From contig DATLNB010000041.1 in assembly GCA_035536995.1 (NCBI GenBank), forward strand, positions 1 to 64,000: a stretch of 64,000 nt of DNA. The letters are read 5' to 3'. Positions within the stretch are counted from its first letter, which is position 1. Each line of letters begins with the position of its first letter. The stretch is from AV80 sp035536995. Lineage in GTDB: Bacteria > Verrucomicrobiota > Verrucomicrobiia > Chthoniobacterales > UBA10450. Made by a program: the position numbers and the translations under genes. Shown piece after piece: positions 32,994 to 42,800 of the stretch. The notes under the pieces were generated by a model that did not search any database, was not told where the DNA came from, and worked only from the letters and a program-made list of their open reading frames with translations.

Positions 32994-34346
32994 ATGAATT
33001 CGCAGCCTGTTTCAATCGTGGCGGTATCGATCTTTTTTGTTGTAACCCAGATGACGTTCGCCAACGGCGGGGCGTGGCAAACGGGTGTCCCGGTGACCGG
33101 GAACGCTGCGGCGACGGACCAAAAGAAATCGACCAACGTCACCATCGAGGAGGAAAACCTGACGATCGATCTGCACCAGGAATTCGCGGCCGTAGAAGTG
33201 CGTTACCGGATGAAGAACACCGGTGGCCAGGTCGAGCAGGATTTCTTTTTCCCGGTGGAGCGCTGGGCGGAAAGCGACAGCGAAGCGGACCCAACGACGC
33301 CGAGCGACCTGGAAGGGTACGCGATCAGCGCGGACGGCGCGGAGTTGAAGGTCCAGACCGTAAACGCGAAAGGGGAGCAACCGAAGCCGGAGAAGGACCG
33401 GAACGGGGAGGATTACTCAGCCGGCAGACGCCTTTGGAAAAAATCCAGTATCCCGTTCGCCCAGGGTCAGACCCGCGAAGTTTTGATTCGCTACCGCTCA
33501 CCGTATGCGGCGAACCAAAGCTCGGTCTCGGAGGATTTCCACAGCGAGGCGAGCTACTTCCGTTACTCGCTTTCGCCCGCCGCGACCTGGAAAGGGCCGA
33601 TCGGGAAAGGCACGATAACGGTCAATTACCTTCACCCATTGCCCGAAGACATTTCCATCGTAACGCCGAAAGATCGTTTTAAGAAAATCAACGACACCCA
33701 GTTCGTTTGGGAATTCGAAAACCTGAAACCAACGCTCGCTGACGACCTCAAGATCATCAGCCACCCCGCCTACGAAGCGTATGAGATGCGGCGAGAGGAG
33801 GGGGCGGAGGCGCAGAAACCGGTGCCGCAGGTGGATTATGTCATCCAGGGCGACCGCTACTTTCTCCAGCACACGGATTACGAGGCGACAGCCAGTTCGA
33901 CCTTGAAACCAAATGGGGACCGGACCTACGACGTGGATAACATCAAAGTGAAGTATTCCGACAAGACGTGGGCTGAAGGAGTGGACGGCGACGGCATAGG
34001 CGAAAGCATTACGCTGAAGGTCCGGCGGTCTCTCCCCCTTCACGCAATCATGATCATGCCCGGCTATTTCTCCCGCGAGAATCAGGCGCTTTGGGGAAAG
34101 AACAACAGGGTGGCTGAATTAGAAGTGACGTTGAACGACGAGCACACTTTTTCCGCGAAAATTCCGGATGAAAAATTGTCGGCGGACTATCCGATTCCGG
34201 TCCGGAATTACGCAAAGCCGGTCAACACGGTGAAGCTAACGATCAAAGGGGTGCATAAGGGCACCTCTGCGCGAGATACCTGCATTTCCGCGCTGACGCT
34301 CCGAAGCAAGCTGTCCGAGAAGCCGAAGGTGACGCCGGCCCGGTAA
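32994..34346 (+). CDS. Secreted protein with C-terminal NADase-type glycan-binding-like domain (copy 1)
   Basis: The product has 450 residues from ATG 32994; 13 upstream in-frame residues lie before the signal peptide (VSIVAVSIFFVVTQMTFANGG). The N-terminal part (about 25-300) is beta-rich, with NVTIEEENLTIDLHQEFAAV and RYRMKNTGGQVEQDFFFPVE, resembling DUF4424-like secreted proteins. The last 125 residues, from WAEGVDGDGIGE through NNRVAELEVTLNDEHTF to GTSARDTCISALTLRSKL, match the 'NADase-type glycan-binding' discoidin-like pattern. It heads an operon with a paralogue and a three-domain enzyme. Binding of an envelope glycan is inferred. Confidence 0.78.
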   Translation: MNSQPVSIVAVSIFFVVTQMTFANGGAWQTGVPVTGNAAATDQKKSTNVTIEEENLTIDLHQEFAAVEVRYRMKNTGGQVEQDFFFPVERWAESDSEADPTTPSDLEGYAISADGAELKVQTVNAKGEQPKPEKDRNGEDYSAGRRLWKKSSIPFAQGQTREVLIRYRSPYAANQSSVSEDFHSEASYFRYSLSPAATWKGPIGKGTITVNYLHPLPEDISIVTPKDRFKKINDTQFVWEFENLKPTLADDLKIISHPAYEAYEMRREEGAEAQKPVPQVDYVIQGDRYFLQHTDYEATASSTLKPNGDRTYDVDNIKVKYSDKTWAEGVDGDGIGESITLKVRRSLPLHAIMIMPGYFSRENQALWGKNNRVAELEVTLNDEHTFSAKIPDEKLSADYPIPVRNYAKPVNTVKLTIKGVHKGTSARDTCISALTLRSKLSEKPKVTPAR

Positions 34347-34408
34347 GCCCGGTGGCGCGAACATCCGGCTTGTTTGAACTGGACCCGCTCCGATACCCTT
34401 TCGCTCCG

Positions 34409-35836
34409 ATGATCCAAATGCGTATTTTTGGCTGGGCTCTGGGCCTCTTTCTCTGCTCCCACACTTTGTTGTTTGCTAACGGCGGGGCGTGGCAAACCGG
34501 CGTGCCCTTGACCGGCAACGGCGCGGCCTCGGCCGAGAAACGCTCGACTAACGTCACCATCGAGGACGAAAAACTAACGATCGATCTGCACCAGGAATTC
34601 GCGGCGGTGGAAGTCCGCTACCGGATGAAAAACACCGGCGACCGGGTGGAGCAGGATTTCTTTTTCCCGGTCGAACGCTGGGCCGAAGGTGATGGCGAAG
34701 ACGCGGGGACAGCCAAGCTCGATCTCGAGGGTTACACCATCACCGCCGACGGCGTAGAATTGAAATCGGAAAACGAGGAGGCGAAAGGCGACAAACCGAA
34801 GCCGATCAAAGACGGCCGGTGGGATTTCGAGGCCGGGACTCGGCTCTGGAAAAAATCGAGCATCTCGTTCGAGGCCGGGCAAACCCGCGAAGTCGTCGTG
34901 CGCTATCGTTCGCCTTATGCCGCGAACGAAAGCGCCGTATCCGATGACGGGCATGTTACCGAGGCGTACTTTCGCTATTCGCTTTCGCCCGCTTCCACCT
35001 GGAAGGGCGCAATCGGACGAGGGAAAATAACGATCACCTACACACTTCCGAGGCCGGAGGAGGTCGTGATTTCGAAGCCGAAAGAGCGCTTCAAAAAAAT
35101 CAGCGACACGACGTTTGAGTGGGAGTTCCAGAACCTGAAACCAACCCTGGCGGACGACATCCGGATCGTCGTCCATCCCGCTTACGACACCTATCAGCCG
35201 ATGAACGAACACGTCGCGGAGGAGCAGAACCAAACGTCTCTTTCCGAATACGTTTTCGAAGGGAAACGCTATTTTCTTCAGCATAGCGATTACGATGCGG
35301 TGGCCAGCTCCACTTTGGCGCCCGAACCGGCGGCCACGCCGGAGCCGTCGAAGTCGCCTTCGGACGATGAAAACACATCGACCGAACCCGAAGGTGCGCG
35401 CAATTATAACGTCGACAACATCAAGGGAGTGGATGGCGGGACGTGGGCCGAAGGAGTCGACGGCGAAGGGATCGGCGAAAACATCTCGCTCAACGTGCAC
35501 AAGCCGTTGCCGCTGGACGCGATCATGATCCAGCCCGGTTTTCGGATCGTGCCCGGTCCGCCGGAAAAGGAAGACCACTGGGCCAAAAATAATCGGATCG
35601 CTGAGCTGGAGATCACCCTGAACGGCGAGCACACCTTCAGCGCGAAGATTCCCGACGAAAAATTCATGGCCCTTTATCCGATTCCGGTCCGCGGCTACGC
35701 GAAGCCGGTGAAGACGGTCAAGCTCGTGATCAAAGCGGTGCACCGCGGCACGGACGCCCGCAACAGCACGTGCATTGGCTGGGTCGCGTTGCGCGGGAAG
35801 CTTACCCAAAAACCGAAGTACCAGCAGTCCCGGTGA
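34409..35836 (+). CDS. Secreted protein with C-terminal NADase-type glycan-binding-like domain (copy 2)
   Basis: The product has 475 residues from ATG 34409, or 472 from ATG 34418; the signal peptide is RIFGWALGLFLCSHTLLFANGG. It is a tandem duplicate of the previous gene: almost the same N-terminal motif, NVTIEDEKLTIDLHQEFAAV, and end domain from WAEGVDGEGIGE to a final Cys-containing NSTCIGWVALRGKL. It differs by an inserted Glu/Pro/Ser/Thr segment at about 305-330 (EPAATPEPSKSPSDDENTST). The stop overlaps the next start (GTGA), so translation is coupled to the UPF0489-NlpC-CapA protein. Confidence 0.78.
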   Translation: MIQMRIFGWALGLFLCSHTLLFANGGAWQTGVPLTGNGAASAEKRSTNVTIEDEKLTIDLHQEFAAVEVRYRMKNTGDRVEQDFFFPVERWAEGDGEDAGTAKLDLEGYTITADGVELKSENEEAKGDKPKPIKDGRWDFEAGTRLWKKSSISFEAGQTREVVVRYRSPYAANESAVSDDGHVTEAYFRYSLSPASTWKGAIGRGKITITYTLPRPEEVVISKPKERFKKISDTTFEWEFQNLKPTLADDIRIVVHPAYDTYQPMNEHVAEEQNQTSLSEYVFEGKRYFLQHSDYDAVASSTLAPEPAATPEPSKSPSDDENTSTEPEGARNYNVDNIKGVDGGTWAEGVDGEGIGENISLNVHKPLPLDAIMIQPGFRIVPGPPEKEDHWAKNNRIAELEITLNGEHTFSAKIPDEKFMALYPIPVRGYAKPVKTVKLVIKAVHRGTDARNSTCIGWVALRGKLTQKPKYQQSR

Positions 35837-38463
35837 GACCGCGCTGGCTGGCGCTGGCGGTGTTCGTAGCCTGCGCGCTGCCGGCGGGAGCGGCCCGGAT
35901 CACGGTTCCAATCTACCTCGAGGACAGTCACGCCGGCTCCTTTTACTGGCTGGCCGAACATCTCGATCTCGACGAGCAATACACGCTGGTTCATTTCGAC
36001 GCCCACAGCGACGCGTCGGGCATTTTCGATTCGGATCGGATCCGGGAGCGTTTGCGGCGAGTAGGGTCGTTGGAGGAACGGCAGCAGTTGCTGGCAAGCT
36101 GGCGCGCAGCGGGGGCCGTTCAATGTTACAACTGGATCGAGCCGTTAATGCCTGCGCCGATATCGCGCGTAATCTGGGTGAGCGGTCGAAAACGCCCGGA
36201 ACAAAAAGAGGCGATCGAGCAGCTCGACGGGCATCTGGAAGCGGCTCCGCGAGCGGCCGGCTCTTTCCGCGAACATTATCAGGCGGTCAGCTTCGATCGG
36301 CTGCGTGCCGAGATGAAAGAAGACGGGCCGGTAATCGTTTCGATCGACCTCGATTATTTCGCCGACATTGCGACGGACCGCCGGGCCTCCGAGTTCGAAC
36401 GAGTTTGGAGATTCGTGGCGGAATGCCGCAACCTTCGGGCGGTCACAATTGCGGTGTCCCGTCCGTATTTGAAAGACGACGAACAAGCGGATGACCTGCT
36501 GCGCCTGGCCCTGGAGGCATCGTTGTCGCTTCCGACCGCAGCGATCCAATTCGAACCGTTCCAGAAAGTCGGGAACGACCGATCGTTGCGCGCCCGGGAG
36601 TTTCAGAAGCGCAAGGAAGAGGTCCCGGCGTTTAGCCTGGCGAAGAGTTCCGAGAAAATGCGCGCGGTGTTGCTGGCAAATCGTGACCGGATCTTGACCC
36701 GAACGCGGAACGCGGCCTGGGAACAGCAGCTGGACGAATGGAAAAAGGAAACACCGGAAGTTCGACTCACGGTTAAAGACCGCGAACCCTCAACTGACGG
36801 CATTTGGCGCGTGCCGGTCTCGGATTCTGCCGAGGTCGAATTAGAAACTGAGCCGTCGGACGCGGCGGTGGAGCGAATCGAATGGATCGCGCTGAAGCCC
36901 GAATATCCGCGATGTAATTTGACCGCGAAGCGCGCGGACGAAATCGGCTTTGCGAGCGGCGCACCACCGCGGCCCCGGTGGCGGGAAAACAGGCTTGTCG
37001 GGGCGGGAACCACGATCTCCGTCACGGACGAAATTGGCGCGGTCCGGTTGAAGGCGAGGGTGGTTATCGGCGGTCATTTGCGCGAAACGCGGCCCATCGA
37101 GGTCCGGCGGTTTTCCAGTGCGGGCTTTCGTGCCGCGCTCACGGAACAATTTCGGTTGCCGTATCTTTTTGGCAGCGGCGAGCTGAGGGACGGCGTCGAG
37201 ACCGGACCCGAGACTGGGTTCGGCGCCGATTGCGCGAACTTCGTCGTTTACGCGCTCCGGCGACAGGGCCAGGCGGTTCCGTGGTCGAACCCGAAGCAGC
37301 TTCGAAAACACCTGGAGAGGCTCGCGGTCAATGCTCAAGCAGGTGGAACTCCGGTTGGGGAGACGGACGTCGGTGCGGGCTTGATCGTCCACTTTGGTAA
37401 TCACGTTGCCGCGGTGATGGAAGACCGGCCGCCGCGCGGCACACTTGGACGAAACGATCTCGTGGCCCACCAGCTCGAAGGGATGCCGGAGATAGTGTCG
37501 TTAGGCAAGTTGTTGAGTACCCGGAAAACGAACCGTTTTGATCTTTATCGGGTGTGGAGCCCAAAGGCCGAGCCCGACCTTTTGTTCGGCGGCGATGTCA
37601 TGCTCGGTCGGACAGTGGGGGCTGCAATCGAACAAGGCCTCAATCCGTTCGGCGGTATCCAGCCGCGGCTCGAGCGTTCTTCTTCCAACCTCGTGAATCT
37701 GGAATGCGTGCTCTCCGAAAAAGGGACCGCTTCGAGGGCGAAACGTTACTCATTCCGGGCACCGATCGCCGCTGGCCTCCTGCTCCGCTTGGCCCGGATC
37801 GATGCGGTTAGCCTGGCGAACAATCACGCGACTGATTTCGGCGAGGAAGCGCTCCTCGATTCAATCGTGAATCTCAAGGCGAGCGAGATTGCTTCGGTCG
37901 GCGCGGGCGCGACGACGGAACGGGCTTTCGCGCCGCACTTTTTCACAACTCCGACGGGCCGGAGAACAGCGGTCATCGCGCTCGACGATACGACCGATGA
38001 CGTAGGCCGAGGTTTGATCGCGCGGGCGCGGGACCGGGCGCAGGTTAGCGACGCCATTACCGAGGCTCGCGCAGGAGCGTCTTTCGTTTTCTGTTTTGTG
38101 CATTGGGGCGAAGAGAACACGGTGAAAGTGACCGAGCGCCAGAGGGAGCTGGCGCGGTGGCTGATTGATCATGGAGTGGACGCCGTTGCCGGCAGCCACC
38201 CGCATTGCATTCAGCCTTTTGATTCCTACCGCGGTCGGCCCATTTTCTATTCATTAGGCAACCTGATCTTTGACGGGGCTCCAACCCTCCCGGGTTGGAA
38301 TCGGGGGCACCTCGTCGAGTTCGATCTGGGGAAGACGCGGGCCCCTCTATTTCGATTGGTCCCGGTGCGACTCGACGCACGCGGGTTCCCAGAACTCGCC
38401 GAGGCGAACCAAACCTCCGAGTTACGCTGGACAGACCGCAACCGGCAAAAGGATCGCGATTGA
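35833..38463 (+). CDS. Secreted UPF0489 / NlpC-P60 / CapA three-domain protein
   Basis: The product has 876 residues from GTG 35833, giving a clean signal peptide (RPRWLALAVFVACALPAGAA). Domain 1 (about 25-260) is UPF0489-like with the arginase-type metal motifs VHFDAHSD (about 53) and IDLDYFAD (about 171). A beta-rich linker follows. Domain 2 (about 425-560) is NlpC/P60-like, with Cys467 in FGADCANFVVYAL and His about 524 in FGNHVAAV. Domain 3 (about 583-870) is a CapA/PGA_cap metallophosphoesterase-like unit: GGDVMLGR, NLECVLSE, SLANNHATDFG, VHWGEE, GSHPHCIQPF, YSLGNLIFDG. All key residues of domains 2 and 3 appear intact. It probably processes an envelope peptide or polyglutamate-like polymer; the reaction is unknown. 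Confidence 0.82.
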   Translation: MRPRWLALAVFVACALPAGAARITVPIYLEDSHAGSFYWLAEHLDLDEQYTLVHFDAHSDASGIFDSDRIRERLRRVGSLEERQQLLASWRAAGAVQCYNWIEPLMPAPISRVIWVSGRKRPEQKEAIEQLDGHLEAAPRAAGSFREHYQAVSFDRLRAEMKEDGPVIVSIDLDYFADIATDRRASEFERVWRFVAECRNLRAVTIAVSRPYLKDDEQADDLLRLALEASLSLPTAAIQFEPFQKVGNDRSLRAREFQKRKEEVPAFSLAKSSEKMRAVLLANRDRILTRTRNAAWEQQLDEWKKETPEVRLTVKDREPSTDGIWRVPVSDSAEVELETEPSDAAVERIEWIALKPEYPRCNLTAKRADEIGFASGAPPRPRWRENRLVGAGTTISVTDEIGAVRLKARVVIGGHLRETRPIEVRRFSSAGFRAALTEQFRLPYLFGSGELRDGVETGPETGFGADCANFVVYALRRQGQAVPWSNPKQLRKHLERLAVNAQAGGTPVGETDVGAGLIVHFGNHVAAVMEDRPPRGTLGRNDLVAHQLEGMPEIVSLGKLLSTRKTNRFDLYRVWSPKAEPDLLFGGDVMLGRTVGAAIEQGLNPFGGIQPRLERSSSNLVNLECVLSEKGTASRAKRYSFRAPIAAGLLLRLARIDAVSLANNHATDFGEEALLDSIVNLKASEIASVGAGATTERAFAPHFFTTPTGRRTAVIALDDTTDDVGRGLIARARDRAQVSDAITEARAGASFVFCFVHWGEENTVKVTERQRELARWLIDHGVDAVAGSHPHCIQPFDSYRGRPIFYSLGNLIFDGAPTLPGWNRGHLVEFDLGKTRAPLFRLVPVRLDARGFPELAEANQTSELRWTDRNRQKDRD

Positions 38464-38479
38464 TCAGCCGGTGGCGGAG

Positions 38480-39100
38480 CTACGATTTACGGTGCCCCAG
38501 CATTTCGCTCTTCCAGGTGCGCGCGTCGACCCGGGTGAGATGTTTTTCCAAGCCACGCTGAAGCAACGGGCGATGCGGAATGTCACAGAGATGTTCGGCG
38601 ATGAACCAGATATCTTCCTGCCGGGTCATCCAGTGGCGCGAATCGAACCGCGCCAGATCCACAGGCCGGGAATATCGGCGCAGGGTCCGTTGGCCGCGGA
38701 GATTGAAGTAAATGTGGAAGTAGCTCAGGGCGAGCTCGCGCAGCGTGCGATATACCGGCTCACGATATCGGCACCCCGCGAAATTCGATTTTGCGATGGC
38801 GCCCCAGTGCCCGCGGAATTTGTAAACCGCGATGACGTGGTCGGTGTCCTGGTCCGCTTCCAGATCAAGAATAAGCGGTGGGTACCCGATGACGCGCAGA
38901 GCAGCAGCGGCGAAGACCGCGCCTTCGAGGCAATGCGCGGTTTTTTCGCGCAAGACCTGGCGGGGCGACCAAGCGGTGCCGGCGAGGTGATAAGGGATCG
39001 CGTCCAGGAATCTTTGGATGCCGACCGGCGATTTGAGGGCGCGCAAGGTCCGAAGCTCCGCCGGCTTCATGTTGCTTCGCCAATCGCTCGGCCTGGTCAT
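38480..39100 (-). CDS. Transglutaminase-like superfamily protein
   Basis: The product has 206 residues from ATG 39100, which overlaps the upstream stop by four bases (ATGA) and so is preferred over ATG 39070. A Cys-His dyad of transglutaminase/peptidase type is visible: REKTAHCLEGAVFAAAALRV then DQDTDHVIAVYKFRGHWGAI and SNFAGCRYREPVYRTL. There is no signal peptide. The rest (RRYSRPVDLARFDSRHWM) is conserved-looking but unassigned. The third catalytic residue (Asp/Asn) cannot be placed with certainty. Convergent with the three-domain gene. Confidence 0.7.
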   Translation of the reverse strand: MTRPSDWRSNMKPAELRTLRALKSPVGIQRFLDAIPYHLAGTAWSPRQVLREKTAHCLEGAVFAAAALRVIGYPPLILDLEADQDTDHVIAVYKFRGHWGAIAKSNFAGCRYREPVYRTLRELALSYFHIYFNLRGQRTLRRYSRPVDLARFDSRHWMTRQEDIWFIAEHLCDIPHRPLLQRGLEKHLTRVDARTWKSEMLGHRKS

Positions 39101-39489
39101 GGTTTGCCAGCGTTGTGATCGGCTGTCCATTGGCCGATCCGGAAGATGACGAATTCCGCCGGGCGCAACAGGGCAACGCCGACCAGGGCGATGAGCCTGC
39201 CGTTATTGATGTCGGCTTGCGTCATCGTTGAACGATCGCACCGGACAAAAAAGGCTTGTTCGGGTTTGCGGCCGACGAGCGAGCCCTTCCGGAATTCGAT
39301 CAGGAGAAGCGATTCGATGTGGCGGCGGACGGTGCACCAAAGCCGTTCGCCGTTGGGTTCAAAGACCACCCATTTCGTGCCGCAATCGACGGAGCGTTTC
39401 AGGTACGCGAGGTAACTCCGCAGGCTGACGTATTTCCACTCCGGTTCGGAACGCATGGCGACCAGGCGAACGTAGGCCGGATTCGCCAT
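39097..39489 (-). pseudogene. Orphan C-terminal fragment of a contractile tail sheath protein
   Basis: The product has 130 residues from ATG 39489. EWKYVSLRSYLAYLKRSVDC, GTKWVVFEPNGERLWCTVRR, KPEQAFFVRCDRSTMTQADI, NNGRLIALVGVALLRPAEFV and IFRIGQWTAD are the conserved C-terminal signature of phage/CIS tail sheath proteins. The usual several hundred residues before this part are missing, and no tube, baseplate or spike gene is near. Upstream it runs into tRNA-Ser. It is either a relic of an element or a reused domain; its coupled downstream gene argues it is still translated. Confidence 0.7.
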
Positions 39490-39538
39490 TGCAAAAGCGC
39501 GGGCTGAGGCTTCAATAACGAGCCGTATTTCTCGTTGG

Positions 39539-39630
39539 GGAAGGGTGGCTGAGTCCGGTTTAAGGCACTCGACTCGAAATCGAGCGTGGGGTTAAACCCA
39601 CCGTGGGTTCGAATCCCACCCCTTCCGCCA
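39539..39630 (+). tRNA. tRNA-Ser (CGA)
   Basis: Class II tRNA with acceptor GGAAGGG/CCCTTCC, D arm GGCTGAGTCCGG, anticodon stem CTCGA/TCGAG around loop CTCGAAA (anticodon CGA). It has a long variable arm (GTGGGGTTAAACCCAC), T arm GTGGGTTCGAATCCCAC and encoded CCA (39628-39630). No gene is seen in the 239-base spacer that follows, only a TCCGCGGGACACCCTCCGC hairpin-like motif. Confidence 0.96.
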
Positions 39631-39869
39631 TTTTATCCAAGCGCCGGCAAGGCCTAAGGAATTGCAATTCAACGGTTAAAACACGCGAAAAAAGTTTACA
39701 ATTTTCGGCTTGCCGCGAGGTCACCACCCCCTTCATGTTGTAGGTCCGCGGGACACCCTCCGCTAGTAATTGTTGTTGGACGCAGTTCGCCTCTCGTTCA
39801 CACGTTATTGGCTGGGCTGTTCACTATTATTCACCGCAATTCTCAACTTCGCTCCGTCCAATCCCTGCC

Positions 39870-42800
39870 ATGATCCAACTTAAACCCGGCCTTTCACCCG
39901 CCTCGCTCAACCGCCCCCGTTCCAAGTCGGTTCGCAACGCCATCCGCGCCTCGAAAAAGAAGAGCAAAGGCCTGAGGTTCGAGCGGGTGTTTAGCGACCA
40001 GAACGTGGCGCCATTTGACCAGGTGGATTGGGAACGGCGCACGGCAGAGATCACCGACGACGGCGGCAAGGTGATCTTCAAGCAGGAAAACATCGAGGTG
40101 CCGAAGAGCTGGAGCGCGCTCGCAACCAAGATCGCGGTATCCAAATATTTCTATGGCGACATCGCGAACGGAACCGACCCGCACACAGGTGGGCGGGAAA
40201 CCTCGGTCCGCCAACTGATTCACCGCGTCACGCGGACAATCACCGATTGGGGCATCGCCGACGGTTACTTTGCCAACGCAGAAGCGGCCCGGATTTTTTA
40301 CGATGAGCTGACCTGGCTCTGCGTGAACCAGCATGGCGCGTTCAACTCACCGGTCTGGTTCAACGTTGGTCTCTACCACCAATACGGCACCGGGCGCGAA
40401 GCCGGAGCCGGCAATTACTTTTACAATCGCGAAGCGGGCATGGCCGAGCGGGCGGCCTCGCAATACGAATATCCGCAGGGAAGCGCCTGCTTCATCCAGA
40501 GCGTGCAAGACACGATGGAAGACATCATGCGCCTGGCCATGAGCGAAGCGATGCTCTTCAAGTACGGGAGCGGCACCGGGAGCGATCTTTCGTCGTTGCG
40601 CAGCACCCGGGAAAAATTAAGCGGCGGCGGGAAACCGAGCGGGCCGCTTTCGTTCCTGAAGGTTTACGACCAGGTGGCCAACGTGGTGAAGAGCGGCGGC
40701 AAAACCCGCCGTGCTGCGAAGATGAACACGCTCAAGGACTGGCATCCTGACATCGAGGAATTCATCGACGCCAAGCAAAAGGAAGAGAAGAAAGCCTGGG
40801 CGCTGATCGAGCAGGGATATGACGGCAGTTACAACGGGGACGCCTACGGCTCGGTCATGTATCAGAACGAGAATCTGAGCGTCCGGGTGAGCGACGAGTT
40901 CATGGACGCGGCGGTCGAGGATCGCGAATGGTGGACGAAGCGGGTCCGGGACGGAAAGCCGTGCGAGAAAAAGGAAGCGCGCGCGTTGCTCCGGAAGATC
41001 GCCGAAGGGACCCACATCTGCGGCGATCCGGGGATGCAATTCGATTCGACCATCCACAAATGGCACACCTGCAAGGGGACCGATCGCCAGAACTCGACGA
41101 ACCCGTGCTCGGAATATCTTTTCCTCGATAACACGGCCTGCAATCTGGCCTCGCTCAACCTGATGAAGTTCAAGGGCGAGGACGGCGTGTTCGACGTCGA
41201 GCGCTTCAAAGCGGCTTGCCGCCTCTTCATTACCGCCCAGGAAATTCTGGTGGATAACGCGAGTTACCCGATCAAGGAGATCGCGGAAAACTCTCACATC
41301 TTTCGCACCCTGGGCCTTGGATACGCAAATCTCGGGTCGCTCATCATGAGCTACGGCTACGGTTACGATAGCGTGGAAGGCCGGGCGCTCTGCGGCGCGA
41401 TTACGTCGATCATGACGGGCGAGGCCTACGAGCAAAGCGCGCGTCTGGCCCGGGCCATGGGACCGTTCCCCGGTTATCGCGACGCGCGTTGCAGCGGCGT
41501 TTCGAAGCCGGTTGCCAAAAACAACGTCGCGGCAATGCAGGAAGTGATTGAGCTACACCGCTCAGCCGTGGGCGAGATCGCCGCGAACGAAGAGTTCGCC
41601 TACCTGAAAGAGGAAGCGGCGAGGGTTTGGGAAAGCGCCGCTGAGCTGGGCAAAAAGCACGGTTATCGCAACGCCCAGGTCACGGTTCTCGCGCCGACGG
41701 GGACGATCAGTTTCCTAATGGATTGCGACACGACCGGGATCGAGCCGGATATCGCGCTGGTTAAATACAAACTGCTGGCCGGCGGTGGAATGCTGAAGAT
41801 CGTAAACCAGACGGTTACTCCCGCGCTGGAGAAGCTCGGATACAATTCCGAGGAGATCGAGCGGATCATCGCCCACATCGACGCGTTCGATACGATCGAA
41901 GACATCGCCGATTCCGACGGGTCGACGATTTCCAGCGGGTTGAAGCCGGAGCACCTGCCGATCTTTGATTGCGCGTTCAAGGCCTACAAAGGCCAGCGCA
42001 GCCTCGGTTACATGGCGCACCTAAGGATGATGGCGGCGGCGCAGCCTTTCCTGAGCGGCGCAATTTCCAAGACGGTCAATATGCCGGAGACCGCGACCGT
42101 GGAGGAAATCATGCACACCTACATCGAGGGATGGCGCCTGGGCTTGAAGGCGATCGCCATTTACCGCGATGGCTCTAAGCGTTCCGCGCCCTTGAACACG
42201 CGGAAGACGCGCGACATGGGCACAGCCGAGGAAGCTTCGTCTTGCGAGGTTTTGGTCGGGCCGGAAGAGCTGCAAAACCGGATCCTCGAGCTCGAAAACG
42301 AGATCACGATGTTGCGGAGCCGGATGAACCAGCCGGTCAGGCATCGGATGCAGGACACCCGGATGTCGTTGACCCACCGTTTCGAAATCGCCGGGCACGA
42401 AGGCTACATCACGGTCGGACTTTACGAAGACGGCCAGCCCGGGGAGCTCTTCATCACCATGGCAAAGGAAGGCAGCACGATCGGTGGCCTGATGGACACG
42501 GTCGGGACGCTGACTTCAATCGCGCTTCAGTATTGCGTGCCGCTGGAAAGCCTGGTCAAGAAGTTCGCCTATCAGCGGTTTGAGCCTAGCGGGTTCACCA
42601 AGAATCCCGATATCCGGAACGCGACCAGCATTACCGATTACGTGTTTCGCTGGCTCGGTTGCCAGTTCATCAAAGGTTACAAGGAAGCGACCTCACCTTC
42701 GCGCGGCCAACCGGAGCTGCCGATGAAAGAGATCAGCGACATGGAAAAGAAGGCGGTGAACCGTCCCGTGTCCGACCTGCCGCGGACAGCCGACAGGGAC

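Noticed and set aside
39097..39630. Integrated element using tRNA-Ser as attachment site
   Set aside because: The sheath fragment is on the 5' side of the tRNA; no integrase and no repeated tRNA 3' end were found.
39631..39869. Possible cobalamin riboswitch or NrdR boxes before nrdJ
   Set aside because: I found no B12-box-like or paired NrdR-box sequence; only weak AT-rich motifs.
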